Assembly (NCBI RefSeq): GCF_016704835.1 | Contig: NZ_JADIZJ010000001.1 | Location: 1,039,001 to 1,103,000 of the forward strand | DNA: 64,000 nt | Origin: Sphingopyxis sp. | GTDB lineage: Bacteria > Pseudomonadota > Alphaproteobacteria > Sphingomonadales > Sphingomonadaceae | Reading direction: 5' to 3' | Part shown: in pieces, positions 1-7,738 of the stretch | Layout of the letters: each line of letters starts with the position of its first letter | Position numbering within the stretch: position 1 is the stretch's first letter | The notes under the pieces: generated by a model | Database searches by the model: none | What the model was told of the DNA's origin: nothing | Seen by the model: only the letters and a program-made list of their open reading frames with translations | Made by a program: the position numbers and the translations under genes

Positions 1-2661
1 ATCAGCGGCGGTCAGACCGGGGTGATGAGCGAAGCGAGCGGCGCCGTAACACTGGTAAACAGCGGCAGTATCGTCGGGACGGCGGGCGCGGCCTTCACGG
101 CACTTACCCAGACCAGCCTCGACAATGCCGGAACTCTCTCGGGCGGCGCGGGCGTTGCTGTAACGCTCAGCAGCTTTGACGACAGCGTCATCTTGCGCAC
201 CGGCAGTGCGATCACCGGCTCGGTCGATGCGGGCGAGGGCGAAGATGCGCTGACACTCGATGGCGATATCCTCGAACTGACCGAGGCGCAGCAGCTCACT
301 GCCGCAGACGGGTTCGAAATGCTCGACGTCGCTGCGGGATACTGGTCGACGTCGGGGATCGTCGGCAGCTTCGACAGCGTCACGATCGCGGAAGGCAGCG
401 CGCTGCAGGTCAACGAGGTCAACCCGGGTGAAACGGGTGGGACCTCGCCGATCGAAACATCGGTGGTGCGGACCAATGGCCTGCTCGTGCTGAACTTCGG
501 CACGGATGAAACCGTGTCCGACCTCGACGAACTGATGATCGAGGGGGTCGGACAGCTGCAGCTGATTGGCGACGCGGTGTTTACCGTCGATACCGCCAAT
601 GTGGCGCACAGCGGCGGGACAATCATCTCGAATGGCGGTCTGAAACTCACCGGTCTGCTCCAGGGCGACGTACGGACCGAGGGCAACGGCTTCTTCGAGC
701 TCGGCGCCGGGGGTGCCGAGGGAAGCTTCGCGGGCAGCATCGTCAATGATGGCCGGTTTATCTTCAACCGGTCCGACAACTATGAATTCCTCGGCGGCTT
801 CTCGGGCCGCGGTATTCTCGACAAGCTAGGTGACGGGACGCTCACCTTCATGGGCGATTATGCCTTCGAGGGGGTCACGAACATCCTTGGCGGCGCGGTG
901 CGGATTGGCGGGACGATCGACCCCACCACCGAATTCGATCTCGGCGAAGGCGGGACGCTCGACATCAGCGGCAAGAACCAGACCATTGCGGGCCTTGAGG
1001 GAGACGAAGGAGCGGCGGTCGTCATCGGCGGCAGCGAGCTCACCGTCAACCAGGCCGGGAACACCGCTTTCGGCGGCGACATCACGGGTGACGGCAGCCT
1101 GGTCAAGGAAGGCGATGGGACGCTCAACCTGACCGGCAACAGCAGCTATACCGGCCCGACGTCGGTCAATGGCGGCACGCTGGCGGTCAACGGCTCGATC
1201 GCCTCGCCGGTCACCGTCAACGCCGGCGGCACGCTGGGCGGCAACGGCAGTGTCGGATCGACGATCGTCGCGGGCGGGGGCACGATCGCGCCGGGCAATT
1301 CGATCGGTCAGCTCACCGTGAACGGCGATCTCGCCTTCGCAGCAGCCGCGATCTATGAGGTCGAAGTCAATGCCGCGGGCGCCGCTGACCGCATCGACGC
1401 CACCGGCGCGGTGACGATTGCCAACTCGGCAAGCGTCGCAGTGCTGGCCGAAAATGGCAATTATAACCCGCGCACTGATTATGTGATCCTGACGGGTGCA
1501 GCGGGGGTCAGCGGATCTTTCGGTTCGGTGACGAGCGACCTTGCCTTCCTCAACCCGTTGCTCCGCTACGGCCCGAATGCGGTCACCTTGTCGCTGTACC
1601 GCAACGACATTGATTTTGCCGATATCGCGGTTGGCTTCAACCAGGTCGGGGTAGCGGGCGCGGTCCAGGCGCTTGGCATCGACAATCCGCTGTTCGAAGC
1701 GGTGCTGCTCCAGAATGCGGCAACGGCGCAGGCAAGCTTCAACGATTTGTCGGGCGAAATTCTAGCCAGTTCCATCAGCGGGCTGACCGACGATAGCCGT
1801 CATCTGCGCAATGCCTTGATCGGCATGCAGGCACCCCAAGACGGCGGCACCTTTGTCTGGGGTTCGGCCTTTGGCGGCTGGGGCGATTTTGACGCCAAGC
1901 GCAGCAATGCGGCGATGAACACCGATCACAAGGGTCTGGTGGCCGGCGTCGGTGTCGGCGGCAACGGCTTTGCGGCCGCCCTGTCGGCCGGGATCGGCAG
2001 TTCGGACTTCCAGTTTGACGGTCGCAGCGACCGCGCCCAAATTGACAGCAAATATCTCGCGGCGCATGCGACCTATGGGGCTGAAGGCGGTCTGCGCGGC
2101 AGTGTCGGAGTTAGCTACGCCTGGCATGACATTGACACCTCGCGTGCGATCAGCGCGGCGCCGCTGGCGCAGACGCTGAACTCCAAGCGCGATGCCGAAA
2201 CGCTGCAGATCTTCGGCGAGCTTGGCTATGCGATCGTAACGGGCAGCACCGCCATCACACCGTTTGCCCGCCTGGCGCATGTCGATACCAGCAGCGAGGC
2301 TTTTACTGAAACGGGCGGCACGGCCGCGCTGGTGGTCGGCAAGGCCAATCAGAAGGTCACCTTCCTCAGCGTCGGCGGGCGGGTCCAGCTCAACCCCGGC
2401 GCGCCTGGTTTCCAGCCCTATGCGTCTGTGGCTTGGAACCGGGCGTTTGATAACCGCAGCGCGGTGGTCGCCTCGCGCTTTCTGAGCGGTGGGCCTGGCT
2501 TCGGCGTCGCGGGCACCGCGCTTCCTAAAAATTCCGCCGAGGTCGAAGCGGGGTTCGAATTCACTACGGGGCCGGTCCGATTGGGCGCCGCTTACAGCGG
2601 CACCTTGGCGTCGGATCGCAGCGCCCATGGTGCACGAGTGACTGCGCGCATCGCTTTTTGA
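1..2661 (+). CDS. Autotransporter (type Va), 5'-truncated by window edge
   Basis: The frame is open from the first base, so the start codon, signal peptide and part of the passenger lie outside the window; 886 residues are visible. The visible passenger is Gly/Asn/Thr-rich beta-helix sequence with at least two autotransporter-associated repeats, at about nt 826-920 (GDGTLTFMG) and 1105-1200 (GDGTLNLTGNSSYTG). From about nt 1840 to the end comes a C-terminal barrel domain (GGWGDFDAK at its start) that ends in phenylalanine, as outer-membrane barrels do. Such proteins export their passenger through their own barrel; adhesion or biofilm roles are typical, but the substrate cannot be told from sequence. 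A strong terminator follows, so it is the last gene of its transcript. Confidence 0.9.
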   Translation: MSGGQTGVMSEASGAVTLVNSGSIVGTAGAAFTALTQTSLDNAGTLSGGAGVAVTLSSFDDSVILRTGSAITGSVDAGEGEDALTLDGDILELTEAQQLTAADGFEMLDVAAGYWSTSGIVGSFDSVTIAEGSALQVNEVNPGETGGTSPIETSVVRTNGLLVLNFGTDETVSDLDELMIEGVGQLQLIGDAVFTVDTANVAHSGGTIISNGGLKLTGLLQGDVRTEGNGFFELGAGGAEGSFAGSIVNDGRFIFNRSDNYEFLGGFSGRGILDKLGDGTLTFMGDYAFEGVTNILGGAVRIGGTIDPTTEFDLGEGGTLDISGKNQTIAGLEGDEGAAVVIGGSELTVNQAGNTAFGGDITGDGSLVKEGDGTLNLTGNSSYTGPTSVNGGTLAVNGSIASPVTVNAGGTLGGNGSVGSTIVAGGGTIAPGNSIGQLTVNGDLAFAAAAIYEVEVNAAGAADRIDATGAVTIANSASVAVLAENGNYNPRTDYVILTGAAGVSGSFGSVTSDLAFLNPLLRYGPNAVTLSLYRNDIDFADIAVGFNQVGVAGAVQALGIDNPLFEAVLLQNAATAQASFNDLSGEILASSISGLTDDSRHLRNALIGMQAPQDGGTFVWGSAFGGWGDFDAKRSNAAMNTDHKGLVAGVGVGGNGFAAALSAGIGSSDFQFDGRSDRAQIDSKYLAAHATYGAEGGLRGSVGVSYAWHDIDTSRAISAAPLAQTLNSKRDAETLQIFGELGYAIVTGSTAITPFARLAHVDTSSEAFTETGGTAALVVGKANQKVTFLSVGGRVQLNPGAPGFQPYASVAWNRAFDNRSAVVASRFLSGGPGFGVAGTALPKNSAEVEAGFEFTTGPVRLGAAYSGTLASDRSAHGARVTARIAF

Positions 2662-2695
2662 TCACGCGACCCGATCGAAAGCGACATACGCAGCC

Positions 2696-2731
2696 GGGCC
2701 GGGGCGACACTGTTCGCCCCGGCCCCTTTTT
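2696..2731 (+). terminator. Rho-independent terminator of the autotransporter
   Basis: A perfect 12-bp GC-rich stem (2696-2707 with 2714-2725) closes a 6-nt loop and is followed by C and five T residues. It lies 34 bp past the autotransporter stop codon. Confidence 0.9.
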
Positions 2732-3276
2732 GTGGTTGGCCACCATGGCGGCGACGAGGCCTTCGACCTGGATTCTTGCGGCGAAGCCGAGCAGGCAGAG
2801 GCCATGCTCGGAGCCCCGCTCAAGTTTGGCGGATCGGCGGCAATCGGCGCGGTCGAGAAATGCGCGGCCGCGCGCAGGACCGCCGATCGATCCAGAATAT
2901 CCCGCGGTAGGCGGGCGGCCGCGAAAACCGCTCGCCTACCGCGCTTGCAAAACGATCGCGGCCATCGCCGGCACCAGCGAGGCTCTGCCCGCGGAGCTTC
3001 GCGCCTGCGCGCTGTAGAAAAATGCACCCGCGACCGCGCAGCCGTTCTCGCCCTCTCGCGATACTCAGTCCTGAAAAATGGACCGTGTTCCTGGCCTGAC
3101 AATTTGGGCCGGGCAGCATCCCAGTTGGTCAGCCTCACGCAGTCATGGCTTTCGGCGCCCCAGCTCCTGTTTCTTTCCTCGCATCATGCGCCGCGTGCCC
3201 GCGCGATCTCCGCTCGAAAGGGCTGTGGCCGCTGGGCACGTTCGGATGTTTTCGTGCGGCCACCCGCTGCGCCGCT
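2732..3276. other. Gene-free stretch with a long hairpin
   Basis: No reading frame here has a recognisable family, good start context or plausible composition; the long plus-strand frame (2732-3667) is Arg/Ala-rich and runs antisense into the two genes below. The only structure seen is an inverted repeat at 2903-2918 and 2928-2943 (16 bp, one mismatch, 9-nt loop). It lacks a T run, so it is not an ordinary terminator. Confidence 0.6.
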
Positions 3277-3564
3277 TCACGCGGCCGCCAACGCACACGG
3301 CGCCGTCTTGCGTTTGGGATCGCGCGATTGCTTGACGCGGGCGCAGCGCGCGCTGGCGACCAGAACCGCTTCGGCCAGTTTGGCGGCAAGGACGGCAGCG
3401 GTTGAAGAGTTCAGGTCGTCCAGCACGGCTTCGACGTGGAGCTTGCCGCCGCGGCAGTCGGCGGACATCCGGATCGGCACCAGCGACCGCTGCGCAAAGA
3501 TTCCGGTGATGCGCGGCAACGCCTGGGGGTCCGCTATCGCGACGATCCGGAACGCATGCCTCAC
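3277..3564 (-). CDS. Small ACT-domain protein coupled to amino-acid dehydrogenase
   Basis: This 95-residue protein reads like a single ACT module (beta-alpha-beta-beta-alpha-beta): RIVAIADPQALPRITGIF near the N-terminus, then a hydrophilic loop and EAVLDDLNSSTAAVLAAKL. ACT domains bind amino acids and regulate enzymes, as in the small subunit of acetolactate synthase. The GTG start lies inside the stop of the upstream dehydrogenase (GTGA overlap), so the two are probably translationally coupled, and it could sense the same amino acid. The last 25 residues are basic and unlike ACT. Assignment is by sequence pattern only. Confidence 0.6.
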   Translation of the reverse strand: MRHAFRIVAIADPQALPRITGIFAQRSLVPIRMSADCRGGKLHVEAVLDDLNSSTAAVLAAKLAEAVLVASARCARVKQSRDPKRKTAPCALAAA

Positions 3565-4613
3565 GCCGCAAGTCGCCCTGCCGATGCGATCAGACGCTCG
3601 GCGGTTTCATCGGCGACCACGGCGGGCGAGATGCCGCGCCGCGAAGCTTCTTCGAGCACCGCGGTGACCCGCGGCCCGATCTGCGCGACGCGTTGCTCCA
3701 CGCTTGCCGCGCTCTCGCCGAGATATTCTGCCGAGACGCTGATGATGCCGCCAGCATTCGCCACATAATCGGGCACGTAGGTGATACCGCGCGCGCGCAG
3801 CATGGCTGCAATTTCCGGGGTCGCGAGCTGGTTGTTCGCCCCGCCGCAGACGAGCTTGGCATTCATCGCGGCAACGGTGGGTTCATCGAGAACGCCGCCG
3901 AGCGCGCAGGGCACGAAAATGTCGGCGTCGATCGACGCGATGGCGTCGGAACCGACCACCCGTGCATCAAGAATCTTGGCGACGCGGTCGCGGCGCCCCG
4001 GCGCGACGTCGGCAATCACCAGCCGCGCGCCGGCGTCGGCAAGGCGCCGGCACAGCTCGGCGCCGACATTGCCAATCCCCTGGACGGCGACGGTGAGGCC
4101 CTTGAGATCCGAGCCGAGCGCGAAGGCAGCCCCTGCCTCGATTGCTCCATATACGCCCTGCGCGGTCCATGGCGAGGGATCGCCCCCGGCGGCCGCGCCG
4201 ACTGCGGCCAGTCCCGCCACATGGCGGGTCTGTCCCGCGACCTCGTGCATGTCAGCGACGCTCGTCCCGACGTCTTCTGCGGTGACATAGCGGCCATCGA
4301 GCGCCGCGACGGCGCGGCCGAAAGCGCGAAACAGCGCGGCGCGGTCAAACGGCGCCTCAGGACGGCGCAGCACCGCCTTGGCGCCGCCAAAGGGCAGGCC
4401 CGCCAACGCATTCTTGTAGCTCATGCCCTCGGCCAGCCGGAAGGCGTCGGTGAATGCCTGGCCGAGGTCGGGGTAGTGCCAGAGACGGCAGCCGCCGGCA
4501 CCGGGCCCCAGCGTCGTCGAATGAACGACAATAACCCCGTCAAGGCCGGCGCTCTTGTCTTCCAGGCGGACGGTTTCGAGGGCAGGCAAACGGCCCGAAA
4601 ATTGAACAACCAT
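3561..4613 (-). CDS. Glu/Leu/Phe/Val-type amino-acid dehydrogenase (leucine dehydrogenase-like)
   Basis: This 350-residue enzyme would deaminate a branched-chain or aromatic amino acid oxidatively with NAD. The catalytic region reads GPGAGGCRLWHY (about residues 39-50), then GMSYKNALAGLPFGGAKAV with the substrate-binding and catalytic lysines; the Rossmann motif is VQGIGNVG near residue 180, and CGGANNQL follows. Length fits leucine/phenylalanine dehydrogenases. The start at 4613 was chosen because AAGGAG lies 6 nt upstream. It is co-transcribed with the ACT protein and divergent from an Lrp-type gene, which suggests amino-acid-responsive control. Exact substrate is not determined. Confidence 0.85.
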   Translation of the reverse strand: MVVQFSGRLPALETVRLEDKSAGLDGVIVVHSTTLGPGAGGCRLWHYPDLGQAFTDAFRLAEGMSYKNALAGLPFGGAKAVLRRPEAPFDRAALFRAFGRAVAALDGRYVTAEDVGTSVADMHEVAGQTRHVAGLAAVGAAAGGDPSPWTAQGVYGAIEAGAAFALGSDLKGLTVAVQGIGNVGAELCRRLADAGARLVIADVAPGRRDRVAKILDARVVGSDAIASIDADIFVPCALGGVLDEPTVAAMNAKLVCGGANNQLATPEIAAMLRARGITYVPDYVANAGGIISVSAEYLGESAASVEQRVAQIGPRVTAVLEEASRRGISPAVVADETAERLIASAGRLAA

Positions 4614-4653
4614 GACGGTCTCCTTCACCGCCCGCTTATCGCAGACCGGCGGC

Positions 4654-4713
4654 GGTCAAACTTGCTCGATTTTTGGTGATTTCGGCGCTATTCAGGTCAA
4701 ATTGTCTCGATTT
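4654..4713. promoter_or_regulatory. Tandem 19-bp direct repeat, likely Lrp operator
   Basis: In the divergent gap GGTCAAACTTGCTCGATTT (4654-4672) recurs as GGTCAAATTGTCTCGATTT (4695-4713). Sixteen of 19 positions match and the offset is 41 bp, about four helical turns. Multimeric Lrp/AsnC proteins bind such phased sites; the function is inferred. Confidence 0.55.
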
Positions 4714-4726
4714 GCCAAATTATGGG

Positions 4727-5197
4727 ATGAAAATGACCGATCTTGATCCGTTCGAGAAGAATATCATTCGCGAGCTGCAGCGCGATGCTGGACTGACCAC
4801 CGCCGAACTCGCCGAGCGGGTCGGGCTGTCACCGTCACCATGCTGGCGGCGCATCGACCGGCTCGAGCGCGAGGGCTATATCAAGGGGCGGGTCGCGGTG
4901 ATCGACCGCCGCAAGGTCGGTCTGCACGCGCATATCTTTGCGCAGGTCAAGCTCAACGCGCATGGCCGCGCCAACCTCGACGAGTTCAGCAAGGCGATCG
5001 CGGCCTTTCCCGAAGTCCTCGGCGCCTATGTGCTGATGGGCAATATGGATTTCATGCTGCGGATCGTGGCGAAGGATATCGACGCCTATGAGGCGTTCTT
5101 CTTCGACAAGCTGAGCAAGCTGCCGGGGGTGCAAGAGATCAACTCGACGGTGGCCCTGTCCGAGATCAAGTCGACGAACGAATTGCCGATCCTCTGA
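4727..5197 (+). CDS. Lrp/AsnC-family transcriptional regulator
   Basis: The 156-residue protein has the standard architecture: an N-terminal AsnC helix-turn-helix (FEKNIIRELQRDAGLTTAEL, then GLSPSPCWRRIDRLEREGYI) and a C-terminal RAM ligand-binding domain (AFPEVLGAYVLMGNMDFML, PGVQEINSTVALSEIK). Length is typical. ATG codons at 4727 and 4733 are both possible and neither has a strong Shine-Dalgarno; 4727 was taken. It is divergent from the amino-acid dehydrogenase and shares with it the repeat-bearing 113-bp gap, so it probably regulates that pair in response to the amino acid. Confidence 0.92.
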   Translation: MKMTDLDPFEKNIIRELQRDAGLTTAELAERVGLSPSPCWRRIDRLEREGYIKGRVAVIDRRKVGLHAHIFAQVKLNAHGRANLDEFSKAIAAFPEVLGAYVLMGNMDFMLRIVAKDIDAYEAFFFDKLSKLPGVQEINSTVALSEIKSTNELPIL

Positions 5198-5293
5198 GCG
5201 GGGCGTCGCGCCCGTTTGACTCGCGCCGCGGGGTGCGCCAGATGCCGCGGCACGGCAGTCTGGGCCAAGCGTTGGAGGGGGGGAACAGGAGCG

Positions 5294-6491
5294 ATGTACG
5301 ACCTGCTGACCGGCCTGTCGGTGATCGAGGCCTCGTCCTTCGTCGCCTCGCCCACCGCAGGGCTCTATTGCGCGCAAATGGGCGCCGAGGTGATCCGCGT
5401 CGACCAGGTTGGCGGTGGCCCCGATTTTCGCCGCTGGCCGGTGACCAAGGCCAATGATTCGCTCTACTGGGAAAACCTCAACCGCGCCAAAAAATCGGTC
5501 GCGCTCGACCTCGGCCGACCCGAGGGACGCGAGTTGCTGCAGGCATTGGTGCGCGCGACCGGGCAGTTCATCACCAACTTCCCCGTAGACGGCTTCTTGT
5601 CGCACCCGACGCTCGCCGAAGGGCGACCCGACCTGATCACGGTGCGCGTGATGGGCTGGGCGGACGGCGCGCCGGCGCTCGACTATACGGTCAACAACAG
5701 CGTTGGCTATCCGATGCTCACCGGCGCCGGACCCGAGCCGGTGAACCATGTGCTGCCCGCGTGGGACCTGCTGACCGGCGCCTATGCTGCCTTTGCCCTG
5801 CTCGCGGCGATCCAGCGCCGGTCGGCGACGGCGGTGGGGGGCGAGGTGCGGATCCCGCTGTCTGACGTCGCGATCGGTACCGTTGCCAATCTCGGCGGCG
5901 TCGCCGAAGTGCTTTATACCGGCGTCAACCGACCGCGGCTGGGCAATGCGGTCTATGGCCTGTTCGGGCGTGATTTCGTCACTGCCGACGGCGAGCGTAC
6001 AATGATCGTTGTCGTCACCCCGCGGCAATGGGCCAATCTGGTGGCGGCGCTTGGCCTGGGCGAGGCGATCGCGGCATTAGAGGCATCGCGAGGGGTGACC
6101 TTTGCGACCGATGACGGCCTGCGCTTTGCGCATCGCGACGCGCTCTATCCCATGTTTGAGCGCGCGGTCGCCGCGCGGTCGCTGAAAGATCTCACGGCCG
6201 CCTTCAATGCAGGCGGCATCGTCCACTCCCTCTATCGCACCATGTCTGGACGCGGTGCAGGATCGGGCGCTCGTCGCCGACAACCCGATTTTCGGGCAGG
6301 CCGACAACCCGAGCGGTTTTGCCTATCCCGCCGCGGGTGCCTTTGCGACATTGCCGCAGGACGAGCGCCAGCCGCCGCGCCCCGCGCCGCGCAACGGCGC
6401 GCATAGCGAAGAAATACTCGCGGACCGCCTGTCGCTGCCGTCGGGCGAGATTGCCCGGCTGATCGATGCCGGTATCGTCGGTATTGCCTGA
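5294..6491 (+). pseudogene. Family III CoA-transferase (CaiB/BaiF), frameshifted near the 3' end
   Basis: From the ATG at 5294 (AGGAG upstream) the protein matches family III CoA-transferases: YDLLTGLSVIEASSFVASP at the N-terminus, NRAKKSVALDL, and PAWDLLTGAYAAFALLAAIQ carrying the likely catalytic Asp. At about 6245 the frame breaks: the normal ending (LDAVQDRALVADNPIFGQ through IARLIDAGIVGIA) continues in another frame and stops at 6491, while the original frame runs into Arg-rich sequence. One surplus T at 6245, or two missing bases, explains it. About 82 residues are displaced. It may be a true mutation or a sequencing error. The gene starts an operon with a thiolase and an acyl-CoA dehydrogenase. 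Confidence 0.85.
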
Positions 6492-6506
6492 ACCCTGGAG
6501 AATAAG

Positions 6507-7736
6507 ATGACCCTGCGCCGCGCCGCCATCGTTGCCCCGATCCGTACCGCTGTCGGCAAGTTCGGCGGCGCCCTCGCCAGCCTCGACGCGGGGCAGCTCG
6601 GTGCGGTGGTGCTCGAAGCGTTGATCGCGCGCACCGCGATCGATCCGGCGCGCGTTGACGATGTCGTCTTTTCGCAAGGCTATGGCAATGGCGAGGCGCC
6701 GAGCATCGGCCATTGGTCGTGGCTCGCCGCGGGGCTGCCGCTCGAAGTGCCGGGGTATCAGCTCGACCGCCGTTGCGGTTCGGGGCTGCAGGCGATCGCC
6801 AACGCCGCGATGATGGTCCAGACCGGGATGTCCGATGTCGTCGTCGCGGGCGGGGTCGAATCGATGTCGAACGTCGAACATTACAGCATCGATGTCCGCA
6901 AGGGGGTGCGCTCTGGCAATCTGACGCTGCACGACCGGCTGACGCGCGGGCGGTTGATGTCGCAGCCGGTCGAACGCTTTGGCGTGATCAGCGGGATGAT
7001 CGAGACCGCCGAAAATCTGGCGAAGGATTATGGTATCACGCGCGAGGCCGCCGACGCCTATGCGGTGGGCAGCCATCAGCGTGCCGAGGCGGCGTGGGCG
7101 AAGGGATTGTTCGACGACGAGCTGGTCCCGGTCGCGGTGCCGCAGCGCAAGGGCGATCCGGTGATCTTTGCCCATGACGAGGGGTACCGCGCCGATGCGA
7201 CGCTCGAATCGCTCGGCGCCCTGCGTGCGATCGAGGCGAAGACGATCCCGGGCGCAGTGGTGACGGCGGGCAACGCCAGTCAGCAGAATGATGCCGCCGC
7301 CGCCTGCCTGGTCGTCGCCGAAGACAAGCTCGACGAACTCGGGCTCGAACCGATTGCCTGGTTCCACAGCTGGGCGGCGGCAGGCTGCGACCCCAGCCGG
7401 ATGGGCATCGGTCCGGTTCCTGCGGTCGAGCGGCTGTTCGCGCGCACCGGGCTAGGCTGGGGGGATATCGATCTGGTCGAATTGAACGAAGCGTTCGCGC
7501 CGCAAGTGCTGGCCTGCCTGAAAGTCTGGGGCTGGGCCGAGGACGACAGCCGCCTCGATATTCTCAACGTCAACGGCTCGGGCATTTCGCTCGGCCATCC
7601 GATCGGCGCGACCGGCGGGCGCATCCTCGCCAACCTGACGCGCGAGCTGGTGCGCCGCGACGGGCGCTACGGGCTCGAGACGATGTGCATCGGCGGCGGG
7701 CAGGGCATCGCGGCGATCTTCGAGCGCGCCGCCTGA
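6507..7736 (+). CDS. Thiolase (acetyl-CoA C-acyltransferase)
   Basis: This 409-residue enzyme is a degradative/biosynthetic thiolase. The nucleophilic cysteine is in QLDRRCGSGLQAI (about residue 91), the histidine is in SGISLGHPIGATGG, and the second cysteine is in ETMCIGGGQG near the C-terminus. VAGGVESMSN is also typical. It follows the CoA-transferase by 15 bp and precedes the acyl-CoA dehydrogenase by 2 bp, so the three act in one acyl-CoA pathway. Chain length and direction cannot be read from sequence. Confidence 0.92.
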   Translation: MTLRRAAIVAPIRTAVGKFGGALASLDAGQLGAVVLEALIARTAIDPARVDDVVFSQGYGNGEAPSIGHWSWLAAGLPLEVPGYQLDRRCGSGLQAIANAAMMVQTGMSDVVVAGGVESMSNVEHYSIDVRKGVRSGNLTLHDRLTRGRLMSQPVERFGVISGMIETAENLAKDYGITREAADAYAVGSHQRAEAAWAKGLFDDELVPVAVPQRKGDPVIFAHDEGYRADATLESLGALRAIEAKTIPGAVVTAGNASQQNDAAAACLVVAEDKLDELGLEPIAWFHSWAAAGCDPSRMGIGPVPAVERLFARTGLGWGDIDLVELNEAFAPQVLACLKVWGWAEDDSRLDILNVNGSGISLGHPIGATGGRILANLTRELVRRDGRYGLETMCIGGGQGIAAIFERAA

Positions 7737-7738
7737 GC

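Noticed and set aside
2732..3667. Long plus-strand frame of 311 codons
   Set aside because: It is Arg/Ala-rich, matches no family and runs antisense through the ACT protein and the end of the dehydrogenase.
6204..7367. 387-codon minus-strand frame
   Set aside because: Antisense to the thiolase, with no domain and low-complexity His/Arg/Asp content.
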